DNA from: Salvelinus alpinus
Taxonomy: Eukaryota > Chordata > Actinopteri > Salmoniformes > Salmonidae
DNA: 64,000 nt
Assembly (NCBI RefSeq): GCF_045679555.1
Contig: NC_092087.1
Span: 84,241,129 to 84,305,128, forward strand
Reading direction: 5' to 3'
In this document: piece after piece, positions 15,301-27,676 of the stretch
Layout: each line of letters starts with the position of its first letter
How positions within the stretch are numbered: position 1 is the stretch's first letter
Position numbers and translations under genes: made by a program
The notes under the pieces: model-generated
Told to the model about the DNA's origin: nothing
The model's input: the letters and a program-made list of their open reading frames with translations, nothing else
Database searches by the model: none

Positions 15301-18300
15301 GCACCACCTCTATATAACTGGTCTAGTGTAGTGTGGGATGATAACACCACCTCTATATAACTGGTCTGGTCTAGTGTGGGATGATAACACCACCTCTATA
15401 TAACTGGTCTAGTGTAGTGTGGGATGATAACACCACCTCTATATAACTGGTCTAGTGTAGTGTGGGATGATAACACCACCTCTATATAACTGGTCTAGTG
15501 TAGTGTGGGATGATAACACCACCTCTATCTAACTGGTCTAGTGTAGTGTGGGATGATAACACCACCTCTATATAACTGGTCTAGTGTAGTGTGGGATGAT
15601 AACACCACCTCTATCTAACTGGTGTAGTGTAGTGTGGGATGATAACACCACCTCTATCTAACTGGTCTAGTGTAGTGTGGGATGATAACACCACCTCTAT
15701 ATAACTGGTCTAGTGTAGTGTGGGATGATAACACCACCTCTATATAACTGGTGTAGTGTAGTGTGGGATGATAACACCACCTCTATATAACTGGTGTAGT
15801 GTAGTGTGGGATGATAGCACCACCTCTATATAACTGGTTTAGTGTAGTGTGGGATGATTACACAATCTCTTTATAACTAGTCTAGTGTAGTGTGGGATGA
15901 TAACACCACCTCTATCTAACTGGTCTAGTGTGGGATGATAACACCACCTCTATATAACTGGTCTAGTGTAGTGTGGGATGATAACACCACCTCTATCTAA
16001 CTGGTCTAGTGTAGTGTGGGATGATAACACCACCTCTATCTAACTGGTCTAGTGTAGTGTGGGATGATAGCACCACCTCTATCTAACTGGTCTAGTGTAG
16101 TGTGGGATGATAACACCACCTCTATATAACTGGTCTAGTGTAGTGTGGGATGATAACACCACCTCTATATAACTGGTCTAGTGTAGTGTGGGATGATAAC
16201 ACCACCTCTACCTAACTGGTCTAGTGTAGTGTGGGATGATAACTCCACCTCTATCTAACTGGTCTAGTGTAGTGTAGGATGATAACACCACCTCTATATA
16301 ACTGGTCTAGTGTAGTGTGGGATGATAACACCACTATCTAACTGGTGTAGTGTGGGATGATAGCACCACCTCTATATAACTGGTCTAGTGTAGTGTGGGA
16401 TGATAACACCACCTCTATATAACTGGTGTAGTGTAGTGTGGGATGATAACACCACCTCTATCTAACTGGTCTAGTGTAGTGTGGGATGATAACACCACCT
16501 CTATCTAACTGGTCTAGTGTAGTGTGGGATGATAACACCACCTCTATCTAACTGGTCTAGTGTAGTGTAGGATGATAACACCACCTCTACCTAACTGGTC
16601 TAGTGTAGTGTGGGATGATAACACCACCTCTATCTAACTGGGCTAGTGTAGTGTGGGATGATAACACCACCTCTATATAACTGGTCTAGTGTAGTGTGGG
16701 ATGATAACACCACCTCTATATAACTGGTCTAGTGTAGTGTGGGATGATAGCACCACCTCTACCTAGCTGGGCTAGTGTAGTGTGGGATGATAACACCACC
16801 TCTATATAACTGGTCTAGTGTAGTGTGGGATGATAACACCACCTCTATCTAACTGATCTACTGTAGTGTGGGATGATAACACCACCTCTATCTAACTGGT
16901 CTAGTGTAGTGTGGGATGATTACACCACCTCTATATAACTGGTCTAGTGTAGTGTGGGATGATAACACCACCTCTATCTAACTGGTCTAGTGTAGTGTGG
17001 GATGATAACACCACCTCTATATAACTGGTCTAGTGTAGTGTAGGATGATAACACCACCTCTATATAACTGATCTAGTGTAGTGTGGGATGATAACACCAC
17101 CTCTATATAACTGGTCTAGTGTAGTGTGGGATGATAACACCACCTCTATATAACTGGTCTAGTGTAGTGTGGGATGATTACACCACCTCTATATAACTGG
17201 GCTAGTGTAGTGTGGGATGATAACACCACCTCTATCTAACTGGTCTAGTGTAGTGTGGGATGATTACACCACCTCTATATAACTGGTCTAGTGTAGTGTG
17301 GGATGATAACACCACCTCTATCTAACTGGTCTAGTGTAGTGTGGGATGATAACACCACCTCTATATAACTGGTCTAGTGTAGTGTGGGATGATAACACCA
17401 CCTCTATCTAACTGGTCTAGTGTAGTGTGGGATGATAACACCACCTCTATATAACTGGTCTAGTGTAGTGTGGGATGATAACACCACCTCTATCTAACTG
17501 GTCTAGTGTAGTTTGGGATGATAGCACCACCTCTATATAACTGGTCTAGTGTAGTGTGGGATGATAACACCACCTCTATCTAACTGGTCTAGTGTAGTGT
17601 GGGATGATAGCACAACCTCTATCTAACTGGTCTAGTGTAGTGTGGGATGATAGCACCACCTCTATATAACTGGTCTAGTGTAGTGTGGGATGATAACACC
17701 ACCTCTATATAACTGGTCTAGTGTAGTGTGGAATGATAGCACCACCTCTATATAACTGGTCTAGTGTGGGATGATAACACCACCTCTATATAACTGGTCT
17801 AGTGTAGTGTGGGATGATAACACCACCTCTATATAACTGGTCTAGTGTAGTGTGGGATGATAACACCACCTCTATCTAACTGGTCTAGTGTAGTGTGGGA
17901 TGATAGCACCACCTCTATCTAACTGGTCTAGTGTGGGATGATAACACCACCTCTATATAACTGGTCTAGTGTAGTGTGGGCTGATAACACCACCTCTATA
18001 TAACTGGTCTAGTGTAGTGTGGGATGATAACACCACCTCTATATAACTGGTGTAGTGTAGTGTGGGATGATAACACCACCTCTATATAACTGGTCTAGTG
18101 TAGTGTGGGATGATAACACCACCTCTATATAACTGGTCTAGTGTAGTGTGGGATGATAACACCACCTCTATATAACTGGTCTAGTGTGGGATGATAACAC
18201 CACCTCTATCTAACTGGTCTAGTGTAGTGTGGGATGATTACACCACCTCTATATAACTGGTCTAGTGTAGTGTGGGATGATAACACCACCTCTATATAAC

Positions 18301-18320
18301 TGGTGTAATGTAGTGTGTGT
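6386..18320. repeat. Large 43-bp satellite array
   Basis: About 11.9 kb of head-to-tail copies of a 43-bp unit containing ggtctagtgtagtgtgggat and gataacaccacct. Variants alternate ctatataact, ctatctaact and ctacctaact, and ataac or atagc. Short units lacking 5 or 10 bp (ggtctagtgtaggatg, ggtctagtgtgggatg) occur at regular places and mark higher-order repeats: 1538 bp (markers at 6801, 8339 and 9877), 1710 bp (9877 and 11587) and 1750 bp (14111 and 15861). With the part left of the Tc1 element the array has about 280 units. It contains no ORF above 60 codons. Confidence 0.97.
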
Positions 18321-18850
18321 GGTGGGGTGGTTAGCCACTAGTGCAGAAGGAAAGTGTGACTCTCTATATTCATTCTCATCCCCGTCGTGATGGACTTGGG
18401 TTAGCTCAGCCCTCAGACTCCCTGTCTGGGGCTGGTTCTGCACATCTGGTTTCAAGTGTGTGTGTATGTATGTTTTGGTTTGTGTCTGTGCGAGCGTGTA
18501 CATGTGTGTGAATGAGTCATTGCCAGATAAGGTGTCTGTCTGGACTGTGTTACTTCATAGGGTTTTTATTATACCCTGTATCGTCATGTTGAAGGTTGTC
18601 CTCAGACATCCAGAAATTCAAATCCCTGGGTTTTCTGAGATAGCAGTCTGCCGGAGTCTGCCCATGTCAACAGTAGTGCACTACATAGGTCAGAGGGTGC
18701 TATTTGGGATACACCTCTAGTCAGGTGGGAGTCAGATGAAGGAGAGAGAGGGAGGAATGGAGGGAGAGGTCTGGGCTACAGGGGGTCAGTCACAATGGTT
18801 CTTTATTTCTTCCTTCCCTCTCTTTCCAAAAGGTCATCGTCTTTTTTGTT
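18321..18850. other. Low-repeat spacer after the satellite
   Basis: Mostly unique sequence with a small GT stretch (18456-18510). A fragment of the common hairpin repeat (agtagtgcactacataggtc) lies at 18671-18715. No gene is supported. Confidence 0.4.
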
Positions 18851-18854
18851 TCAG

Positions 18855-19075
18855 TTTCATGCGGAATGTCCCCTCTCTCTCCCTCCCCCCTCCTTCCCCT
18901 CTCTCTCCCTCCCCCCTCCTTCCGCCCTCTCTCTCTCCCCCCTTCCCACCCTTACACTCTCTCTCTCTCCCCCAATCCCCCCTTCCCACCCTTCCCCTCT
19001 CTCTCTCTCCCCTTCCCACCCTTACACTCTCTCTCTCTCCCCCAATCCCCTCTTCCTCCCTCTCTCTCTCTCTCT
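18855..19075. repeat. CT/CCCTCT-rich tract with internal duplication
   Basis: A pyrimidine tract with repeated blocks of ccttcccacccttacactct (18940-18960 and 19010-19030), each followed by ctctctctcccccaatcccc. The ORFs on both strands are low complexity. Confidence 0.85.
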
Positions 19076-19424
19076 CCTATCCCTGGATTCTTGTCATAGT
19101 GATGGTGTGGTCTCTGTTGTGGCAGCCATTGTTGCTGTTTGTGCTAAGGCGAAAATCCATCCAATTACTCCTCTGTTGTCTTATGTAAACAGAGAAGAGA
19201 GCGGGAGAGAGAACGAGAGAATATTTCAGCTCTGAGGAGAGATAGGCGTGCGACCATGCAGTTAAATCTGAGGTATGAGTCCAAGAGTGTGTTTGCTTGT
19301 GTGTGCGTGCGTGAGTACGTGTGCTTCACATGACGCATTGGAAAATGGCTCTAGTATCATACTATGGGCCCTACGTCTAAGCCTGCGTCATCACTGGTAC
19401 ATGTGTATTACGCTGCTGGGCTTT

Positions 19425-20005
19425 AACCTTCAGCCCAAATGGCACCCTATTCCCTAGATAGGATAGGGCACTTCTTTTGACCAGGGCCCGTAGGGAATAG
19501 GATAGGATGCAGACATAAAAACATGACCTACCTAGCTACCTTATCTTATTCAAACATTGACCTCAGCCTAATATTGTTTGTGTATTATCCACCATTTAAT
19601 GGACTAGTGGTTTAAACAGTAGATATATCCATTAGTGCATCAGGCATATTGTCCTCACCTCAAATGCACCCTATTCCCTATGCCGTGTACTACTTTTGAC
19701 TAGAACCCTATTCGCCCTGGTCATAAATAATGCACTGTATAGAGAAAAGCAGGCCATTTGGGACTCAGAGATCATATCTGGTTTGGGATGACTGGAGATG
19801 TAATGGGTACCTATCCTTCAATGAAATATATTATTTCATATCTGTCCGATGACAGGGTTTGGGTAATGTCCAAAAAGCTTTGAGGAATATCAGCCGTATG
19901 TCTGTCTGCGTCCCAAGTTAGCACCCTAGTCCCCTGTATACCCTATGGGCCCTGGTCAGAAGTAGTGCAATTTGAAGGGAATAGGGTGTCATTTGGAACA
20001 CTCAT
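19425..20005. repeat. Cluster of short palindromic fish repeats
   Basis: Three copies of the hairpin with arms like caccctattccct and agggaatagggtg lie at about 19430-19510, 19664-19765 and 19905-20005. They have centres such as ttttgaccagggccc and diverged arms. Each can fold back on itself. The family recurs elsewhere in the window. Confidence 0.7.
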
Positions 20006-20194
20006 GCTGTCTCTGGAGCTCATATTCATATCACAGACGGTTTATATCAGGACAGACTGTTGGCTTGAAGGAGGAGAGGAAGAGAAGGAAGGATAGAGGG
20101 ATAGAGAGAGAGGGTAGAACCAAGAGGCCATATGCTGTGTCACCACAGATCAAAGTGTCGACATTGGAGAATCAGAGCGACAGATGGACTCTGT

Positions 20195-20294
<100 letters not shown>

Positions 20295-20452
20295 ACCTGG
20301 CCGTTGATCACATGCCCTTAGTAGTGAGCTGGAGTATAGTGTGTGTGTGTGTGTTTAACCCTATAACCTTAATTCCACCTGTGCTTGGCTGCTCACTCAC
20401 TCAACCGTCCCTTAGACACAGAGTCCTTAGTGCCAGAGCTGCTGGACTGAAA

Positions 20453-20590
20453 CAGAGAGAGAGAGATTGAGGGAGGAATGGAGAGAGAGAGATCAAAGGA
20501 GAGAGAAGGGGGGGTGGAGAGAGAGGAGAAAGAGGAGGAGAGAGAAGGGGGGTGGAGAGAGAGGAGAAAGAGGAGGAGAGAGCGAGTCTC
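20453..20590. repeat. GA-rich tract with 36-bp duplication
   Basis: Purine-rich sequence in which gagagaaggggggtggaga and agaggagaaagaggaggag occur twice (about 20500-20540 and 20540-20580). Confidence 0.75.
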
Positions 20591-20629
20591 CAGGCAGTAA
20601 GGGTCACCACATCCGAAAACAGAGTGAAA

Positions 20630-21695
20630 AAGGAGAGCGAGAGAGAGAGAGAAACAGGGGTATAAGAGAGAGAGAGAGAAACAGGGATATAAGAGAGAGA
20701 GAAACAGGGATATAAGAGAGAGATAAACAGGGATATAAGAGAGAGAGAAACAGGGATATAAGAGAGAGAGAGAAACAGGGATATAAGAGAGAGAGAAACA
20801 GGGATATAAGAGAGAGAGAAACAGGGATATAAGAGAGAGAGAAACAGGGATATAAGAGAGAGAGAAACAGGGATATAAGAGAGAGAGAAACAGGGATATA
20901 AGAGAGAGAGAAACAGGGATATAAGAGAGAGAGAAACAGGGATATAAGAGAGAGAGAGAAACAGGGATATAAGAGAGAGAGAGAAACAGGGATATAAGAG
21001 AGAGAGAAACAGGGATATAAGAGAGAGAGAGAAACAGGGATATAAGAGAGAGAGAAACAGGGATATAAGAGAGAGAGAAACAGGGATATAAGAGAGAGAG
21101 AAACAGGGATATAAGAGAGAGAGAGAAACAGGGATATAAGAGAGAGAAACAGGGATATAAGAGAGAGAGAAACAGGGATATAAGAGAGAGAGAAACAGGG
21201 ATATAAGAGAGAGAGAAACAGGGATATAAGAGAGAGAGAGAAACAGGGATATAAGAGAGAGAGAAACAGGGATATAAGAGAGAGAGAAACAGGGATATAA
21301 GAGAGAGAGAAACAGGGATATAAGAGAGAGAGAGAGAAACAGGGATATAAGAGAGAGAGAGAAACAGGGATATAAGAGAGAGAGAAACAGGGATATAAGA
21401 GAGAGAGAGAGAAACAGGGATATAAGAGAGAGAGAGAAACAGGGATATAAGAGAGAGAGAGAAACAGGGATATAAGAGAGAGAGAAACAGGGATATAAGA
21501 GAGAGAGAGAAACAGGGATATAAGAGAGAGAGAAACAGGGATATAAGAGAGAGAGAGAGAAACAGGGATATAAGAGAGAGATAAACAGGGATATAAGAGA
21601 GAGAGAGAAACAGGGATATAAGAGAGAGAGAAACAGGGATATAAGAGAGAGATAAACAGGGATATAAGAGAGAGAAACAGGGATATAAGAGAAGG
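20630..21695. repeat. Minisatellite of about 22 bp, purine-rich
   Basis: About 47 tandem copies of gagaaacagggatataagag with a variable number of GA dinucleotides per unit, so the period varies between about 18 and 26 bp. The long minus-strand ORF (373 codons of a YIPVSLSL repeat) arises from the unit and is not a gene. Confidence 0.95.
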
Positions 21696-21825
21696 CAGAA
21701 ACTTGTTCATAACAAACATGGACATTGTTCTATTGACACAGTGTGCAACTCAAGACATGATTTTTGTATTCTATTTTGTTATGCACGTACTTTCAAGTGA
21801 AACTCATTCATCTTGTTGTTCATTT

Positions 21826-22499
21826 AGCTGGGAGAAGGCTGAGAGGGCGGTGTTCATTGAGCTGGGAGAAGGCTGAGAGGGCGGTGTTCATTGAGCTGGG
21901 AGAAGGCTGAGAGGGCGGTGTTCATTGAGCTGAGAGAAGGCTGAGAGGGCGGTGTTCATTGAGCTGAGAGAAGGCTGAGAGGGCGGTGTTCATTGAGCTG
22001 GGAGAAGGCTGAGAGGGCGGTGTTCATTGAGCTGAGAGAAGGCTGAGAGGGCGGTGTTCATTGAGCTGAGAGAAGGCTGAGAGGGCGGTGTTCATTGAGC
22101 TGGGAGAAGGCTGAGAGGGCGGTGTTCATTGAGCTGAGAGAAGGCTGAGAGGGCGGTGTTCATTGAGCTGGGAGAAGGCTGAGAGGGCGGTGTTCATTGA
22201 GCTGAGAGAAGGCTGAGAGGGCGGTGTTCATTGAGCTGGGAGAAGGCTGAGAGGGCGGTGTTCATTGAGCTGGGAGAAGGCTGAGAGGGCGGTGATCATT
22301 GAGCTGGGAGAAGGCTGAGAGGGCGGTGTTCATTGAGCTGGGAGAAGGCTGAGAGGGCGGTGATCATTGAGCTGGGAGAAGGCTGAGAGGGCGGTGTTGA
22401 TTGAGCTGGGAGAAGGCTGAGAGGGCAGTGTTCATTGAGCTGGGAGAAGGCTGAGAGGGCAGTGATCATTGAGCTGGGAGAAGGCTGAGAGGGCGGTGT
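21826..22499. repeat. 34-bp minisatellite
   Basis: About 20 tandem copies of a unit containing attgagctgggagaaggctg and agagggcggtg. Two main variants (gctgggag and gctgagag) alternate irregularly, and a few copies carry gatcatt or gcagtg near the right end. Confidence 0.95.
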
Positions 22500-23142
<643 letters not shown>

Positions 23143-23399
23143 ACTGTCCTCTCTATTCTCTGTTAGGCCTTGAAGGCTCTCCATTGTACACAGAAGCCAT
23201 TTCTCTGTCACTCTGAACCAGAGTAGACATACTGTACACCACACACACACATGCTCACGAATGCACACACACCCACACACAGAAATACACACACACACAC
23301 ACCAACCCAACCGCACTCTCTTGTCTCTGGTACCAAAGCCGTACTGGCATCAACACATTTCCTTTCTCTGTTTTTACCCTCTCTTCTATGTATATTATG

Positions 23400-23475
23400 C
23401 CCTTCCTTCCTTCTTTCCTTTCTTCTCTCCTTCCTTTCTTTCCTTCCTTCCTTCTATCCTTCCTTCCTTCCTTTC
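23400..23475. repeat. CTTC/CTTT tetranucleotide-rich tract
   Basis: Runs of ccttccttccttctttcc type. No other structure. Confidence 0.85.
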
Positions 23476-23671
23476 TCTTTGCATAAGATGGTCAAAGATG
23501 TCAAATAATAAAATAGATGTTTTCTGTTTTAAAACATAAGGTTTTTTTGCATGCTGAATTACAGATCAGACGGTGCTTGGTTTCTGTCTGTGAAACAATG
23601 AAACACTTTATTAATGTTACTGGGGGATGTGGTTTGTTTTGTATGGCTGTTACAGTAATACTTTGTTTGTT

Positions 23672-23820
23672 TGGGTGATGGTATAGAAGTTAGCGATGGC
23701 TGGGCTAATTTGGCTAGCCATTGTTGCCTTGATAATGGTATAGAAGTTAGCGATGGCGAGGCTAATTTGACTAGCCATTAATTGTTGTTTTGATCATGGG
23801 GATAAAGTTAGCAATGGCAA
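23672..23820. repeat. Imperfect tandem triplication of about 60-65 bp
   Basis: The segments ggtatagaagttagcgatgg (23680 and 23738) and the diverged gggataaagttagcaatgg (23799) recur, the first two followed by ctaatttggctagccatt or a close variant. Confidence 0.75.
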
Positions 23821-24005
23821 AACAGGGTTTAATTTTATACCGCTAACTCACTCTGGACTCTCTGTCTGTGGCCACTGGACCGAGCCTATAGCCTATGGAA
23901 ACCCAGCCAGACAGTGGTCGGGATTAAGTCCGAAAGCACGCTGTCGGGAACGCATGTTTTGATTGAATCCCGAGCTTAGTGTGTACAGGGAGATGGAGTA
24001 AGGCA

Positions 24006-24149
24006 GGGATTCAATCAGAAACAACGCTGTAGTGCGATGGACATTTAAAAGTCATTTCTGATTGAGCCGACAACTGCAGCCTTTACGGTAACATTGCCTT
24101 TACAACTTTAAGAGCTACATTGTCTACTAGCGTGATGGGATTGAATCCC
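24006..24149. repeat. Palindromic non-autonomous repeat (hairpin)
   Basis: The ends are inverted: gggattcaatc at 24006 and ggattgaatccc at 24138-24149. The interior (ctgattgagccgacaactgc) is of a type found repeatedly in salmonid DNA. An upstream diverged partial copy (gattgaatcccgagc) lies near 23961. Confidence 0.55.
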
Positions 24150-24238
24150 GTGTGACCTGCTTTACAGCCATGCTGTGCTGTCACACAGGAACCACCAGGT
24201 GGCGTACTCTTCCTCTGTGAACAGAAGCTCTAGTGAGA

Positions 24239-24340
<102 letters not shown>

Positions 24341-24717
24341 GGGGATACTTTCTTTACAGAAGCTAAATTGTTGTCCCATCAACTGCTTGTCTAATCCCCA
24401 CTGACTGGCTTAGAAAGAGGGAGGGATGTTGCCTATACAAACCCACTCACACACACACACACACACACACATGTGTACACACACACAAACACACACGCAC
24501 AAACTTGATCTGTCCAGTTCCGTCCATCTTGCCCTTGAGAGAGTCAAGGCCAAACCCTACTGGGGGACAAGAGATAGGGGTGGAGCCACGCACACACACA
24601 CACACACACTGTTCCGCCACCTTGGCACCAGACCGCCATGCTGCTGCCACCCGATCTCTACTGGGTCCCAGGAGGACTCTAGTGTCTGGTGTGTGTGTCT
24701 ATGTGTGTGTGTGTCTA

Positions 24718-24874
<157 letters not shown>

Positions 24875-25059
24875 ACGTGCGCATGCCTGCATGTATGCTT
24901 GTGTGTGTGTGCCAACCAGCCCCTCTCCAGTGTCTGTAGGAAATTAACCCACTGGGGTCCATTGCCAGATTTGACTAATCACACACACATCCCGTCTGGG
25001 TTGTCAGATTTCAGACTTTTATCTTTGCTGGTCTGCCTTTTCTGTCTTTTAATAAAAGG

Positions 25060-25385
25060 TCACTGATTGGCTGTAACTCCTCTGTGGTGGGACAAGGTGC
25101 TTCTGATTGGCTGTAACTACTCTGTGGTGGGACAAGGTGCTTCTGATTGGCTGTAACTACTCTGTGGTGGGACAAGGTGCTTCTGATTGGCTGTAACTAC
25201 TCTGTGTTGGGACAAAGTGCTTCTGATTGGCTGTAACTACTCTGTGGTGGGACAAGGTGCTTCTGATTGGCTGTAACTACTCTGTGGTGGGACAAGGTGC
25301 TTCTGATTGGCTGTAACTACTCTGTGGTGGGACAAAGTGCTTCTGATTGGCTGTAACTACTCTGTGGTGGGAAAAGTTTAGCTTC
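25060..25385. repeat. 40-bp minisatellite
   Basis: Eight tandem copies of a 40-bp unit, ctgattggctgtaactactc followed by tgtggtgggacaaggtgctt, with few substitutions. ATTGG on this strand is an inverted CCAAT box motif, so each unit carries one; that may be coincidental. Confidence 0.95.
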
Positions 25386-25749
25386 TGATTGTTAGAATGG
25401 ATTGTTAGTTTAAATGATTTAAGGCAGTCAAGCTAATGAAATGATCCTAATGAGAAACCAATGTTACATGTTTCAACTGTATTCCCAGTTTCCTCCTAAA
25501 GTGGTGGAATTTGCCCCCCGCCCCACACACACACATCCTGAGGGACAAAGAAAGATGGTGACATATTGTACACATCTACATCCCCTTGCACTGAGTTTAT
25601 TTACATTGAATTGTTTATGTCAGTTTGGGGATTTCTTCAGATTTTTATTTTGTAATTGTTTATTATTTTGTGTTTGTTTGTTGTTGTTTTATTAATCACA
25701 GAAGAGGGTTGGATGTTCCTGTCATCTGAACAGCCTCTCTGTGACACTG

Positions 25750-25869
<120 letters not shown>

Positions 25870-25870
<1 letters not shown>

Positions 25871-26669
25871 GCGTGTGAGTGGCGTTCCGTGGCTCGGTGT
25901 TCTGCTAAACCAATCGTCATCAGTCCAAGCAGCATGTGTGTACTGTGTCTGTTAACCGTGTTCCGGGTTGTGTTCATTAGGCACAAAACGTATGAAACAG
26001 GGCGGGAATATTTGGACCTAGTCCAATCAGAAACTCTTATTTTCATTCTCCGTTACTCAATGTTTTAAAACATTTCCTGTTGAGGATCGTAATGAACATG
26101 ACCCAGACCTCCCTCTGTTCAGCAGCTTAACAGGGTGAAATGAAGACGGAAGGATGGAAAGAATGAAAAGAAAAGATCTTCATTTTCTTTTTTTATGTAA
26201 TTTTTTCTTCTCCGTGGGGTCTTATTACAAAGAAGAGTGTACATTTCTAAGTTAATTTTTGAAAAATAAAATGTTTGTTCTTCTGTAGATGAATGGCTGT
26301 ATGTTAACCTTGAACTAAAAGTAATGAATTCTATGACAAAGAAATATAATAAATTAATTTTCAATTTGTATCACTTTATGTCTCTTTATGTATGATGTTG
26401 CATTTTTACAGTACTTTACATCGGCCTAGTCAGACGGTCATATATTCATGCTCTGGGCTAATGTTTCCCCTAGGTACATATCCAGGATCAGCTTCCCCTC
26501 CCCCAACCCTGCCCTTAACCATTAGTGGGGGAAATGCAAAACTGACCCAAGATCAGCATCTAGGTGCCACTTCACCCTACTCCTACATTCATATCTGTTC
26601 ATATATTTCACTAGAGGGCAGTGATGGAACAAACATCATATGATCATGACGTTGTGGCAGCAGTGGCCC
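25870..26669. other. Spacer with one hairpin-like repeat
   Basis: No gene is supported. The segment at 26470-26585 (atccaggatcagcttcccct ... cccaagatcagcatctagg) resembles a widespread fish repeat with self-complementary arms; related short pieces occur at 55738-55760 and 62807-62835. Confidence 0.4.
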
Positions 26670-26677
26670 CACTAACC

Positions 26678-26798
26678 GGTCATGACTAGAAGGGATGCAG
26701 CTTTTGTCAAATGAACGTCAGACGTGACGTTTCGCAGCAGGTTAGGAGAACTTTTGACGTTCATTTGACAAAAACCGTATCCCTTCTAGCCGTGACCA
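26678..26798. mobile_element. MITE-like hairpin element with 8-bp target duplication
   Basis: Two inverted arms of 43 bp (26678-26720 and 26755-26797) match at 38 of 43 positions; their core is agaagggatgcagcttttgt and its complement. A 34-bp loop separates them. The octamer cactaacc flanks the element at 26670-26677 and 26799-26806. An 8-bp duplication fits hAT-type transposition, but no transposase is present and the terminal bases do not prove the superfamily. Confidence 0.7.
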
Positions 26799-26829
26799 CA
26801 CTAACCCTGGTGCTGGAAAGCTACAGGTG

Positions 26830-26958
26830 GTGCAAGCTTTTGTTCCAGCCCAGCACTAACAAGCCTGATTCAAATAATCAACTTATCATGATCTTCGGTG
26901 TGGACCATGATTAGTTGAATCAGGTGTGTTAGAGCCGAGCTGGAACCAAATCCTGCAC
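26830..26958. repeat. Palindromic fish repeat (hairpin, about 129 bp)
   Basis: Outer arms gtgcaagcttttgttccagc and gagctggaaccaaatcctgcac are roughly complementary, as are the inner arms cctgattcaaataatca and tgattagttgaatcagg. Partial copies of the left arm occur at 27085-27120, 57033-57060 and 57153-57185, the last two inside the c1qtnf1 gene. Confidence 0.65.
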
Positions 26959-27369
26959 AGCCAGTATCTCCGCTGTCAATCATTTCAAAGGCTGCTCTTG
27001 AAATGTCTGTGGGTAAATGTTTCTACAAGAAACTGGAAAACCTGACAAACACATGTTAGATCAGTCAACTCCAATCAGATGTGCAGTGCTTTGTTCCAGC
27101 CCAGCTCTAACACACATCTGGTTGAAGCTGACCCGTTGACTGACCTAGTTAGAGCAGGGCTGTGTGGTATTGCTGTTAAAGACTGGAGTTGGGTAACCAA
27201 ATATGTTGGTGTGACAGTTTGGACCACAGCACTTTTGTAAAGGACTTTCAGCGGTAAGGAGTTGCTATATAACTGTCCCTGGCTTCAGGACTGTGTCCAG
27301 TAAGGTTTGGCCAGGCACTGTGGACAAAGGCGGGGACCAGGCTAGACCAAAACCACAGAGGGTGAGTCC

Positions 27370-27472
27370 TAAACAGGCACCCTATTCCCTATATAGTGCA
27401 CTTTTGACCAGAGCCCTATGGGCCCTTGTCAACAGTAGTGAACTATATAGGGAATAGGGTGCAACTTGGGAC
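27370..27472. repeat. Palindromic fish repeat, well-preserved copy
   Basis: The arms caccctattccctatatagt and actatatagggaatagggtg are near-perfect inverted repeats around a centre reading gagccctatgggccc. This is the best copy of the family in the window. Confidence 0.8.
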
Positions 27473-27676
27473 CTAGGAATGTTATGATATCAAGGCGGCC
27501 ATTTTACATGAAAAACAACTATAGTCCTGTGACTCCTGGAGGAAGTACTTAAGGACCGATGCAGATATCTTGGGGTTGAAAGTTAAAGCGTAACAGTAAC
27601 ACGTAGTTGTGATTGTGAGTGCTGTAGCCTCAAACAAGTCCGTCAAATGATTGAGTGAATTATAGTAATGATGTTG

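Noticed and set aside
4633-18320. CRISPR-like array
   Set aside because: The 43-bp units are contiguous with no unique spacers, in a vertebrate context.
20604-21725. 373-codon minus-strand ORF with a YIPVSLSL repeat
   Set aside because: It is the translation of a 22-bp purine-rich minisatellite; no splice context, codon bias or non-repeat domain.
25060-25385. Multi-CCAAT promoter element
   Set aside because: The inverted CCAAT motif in each unit is a by-product of a 40-bp tandem repeat; no adjacent gene start was seen.
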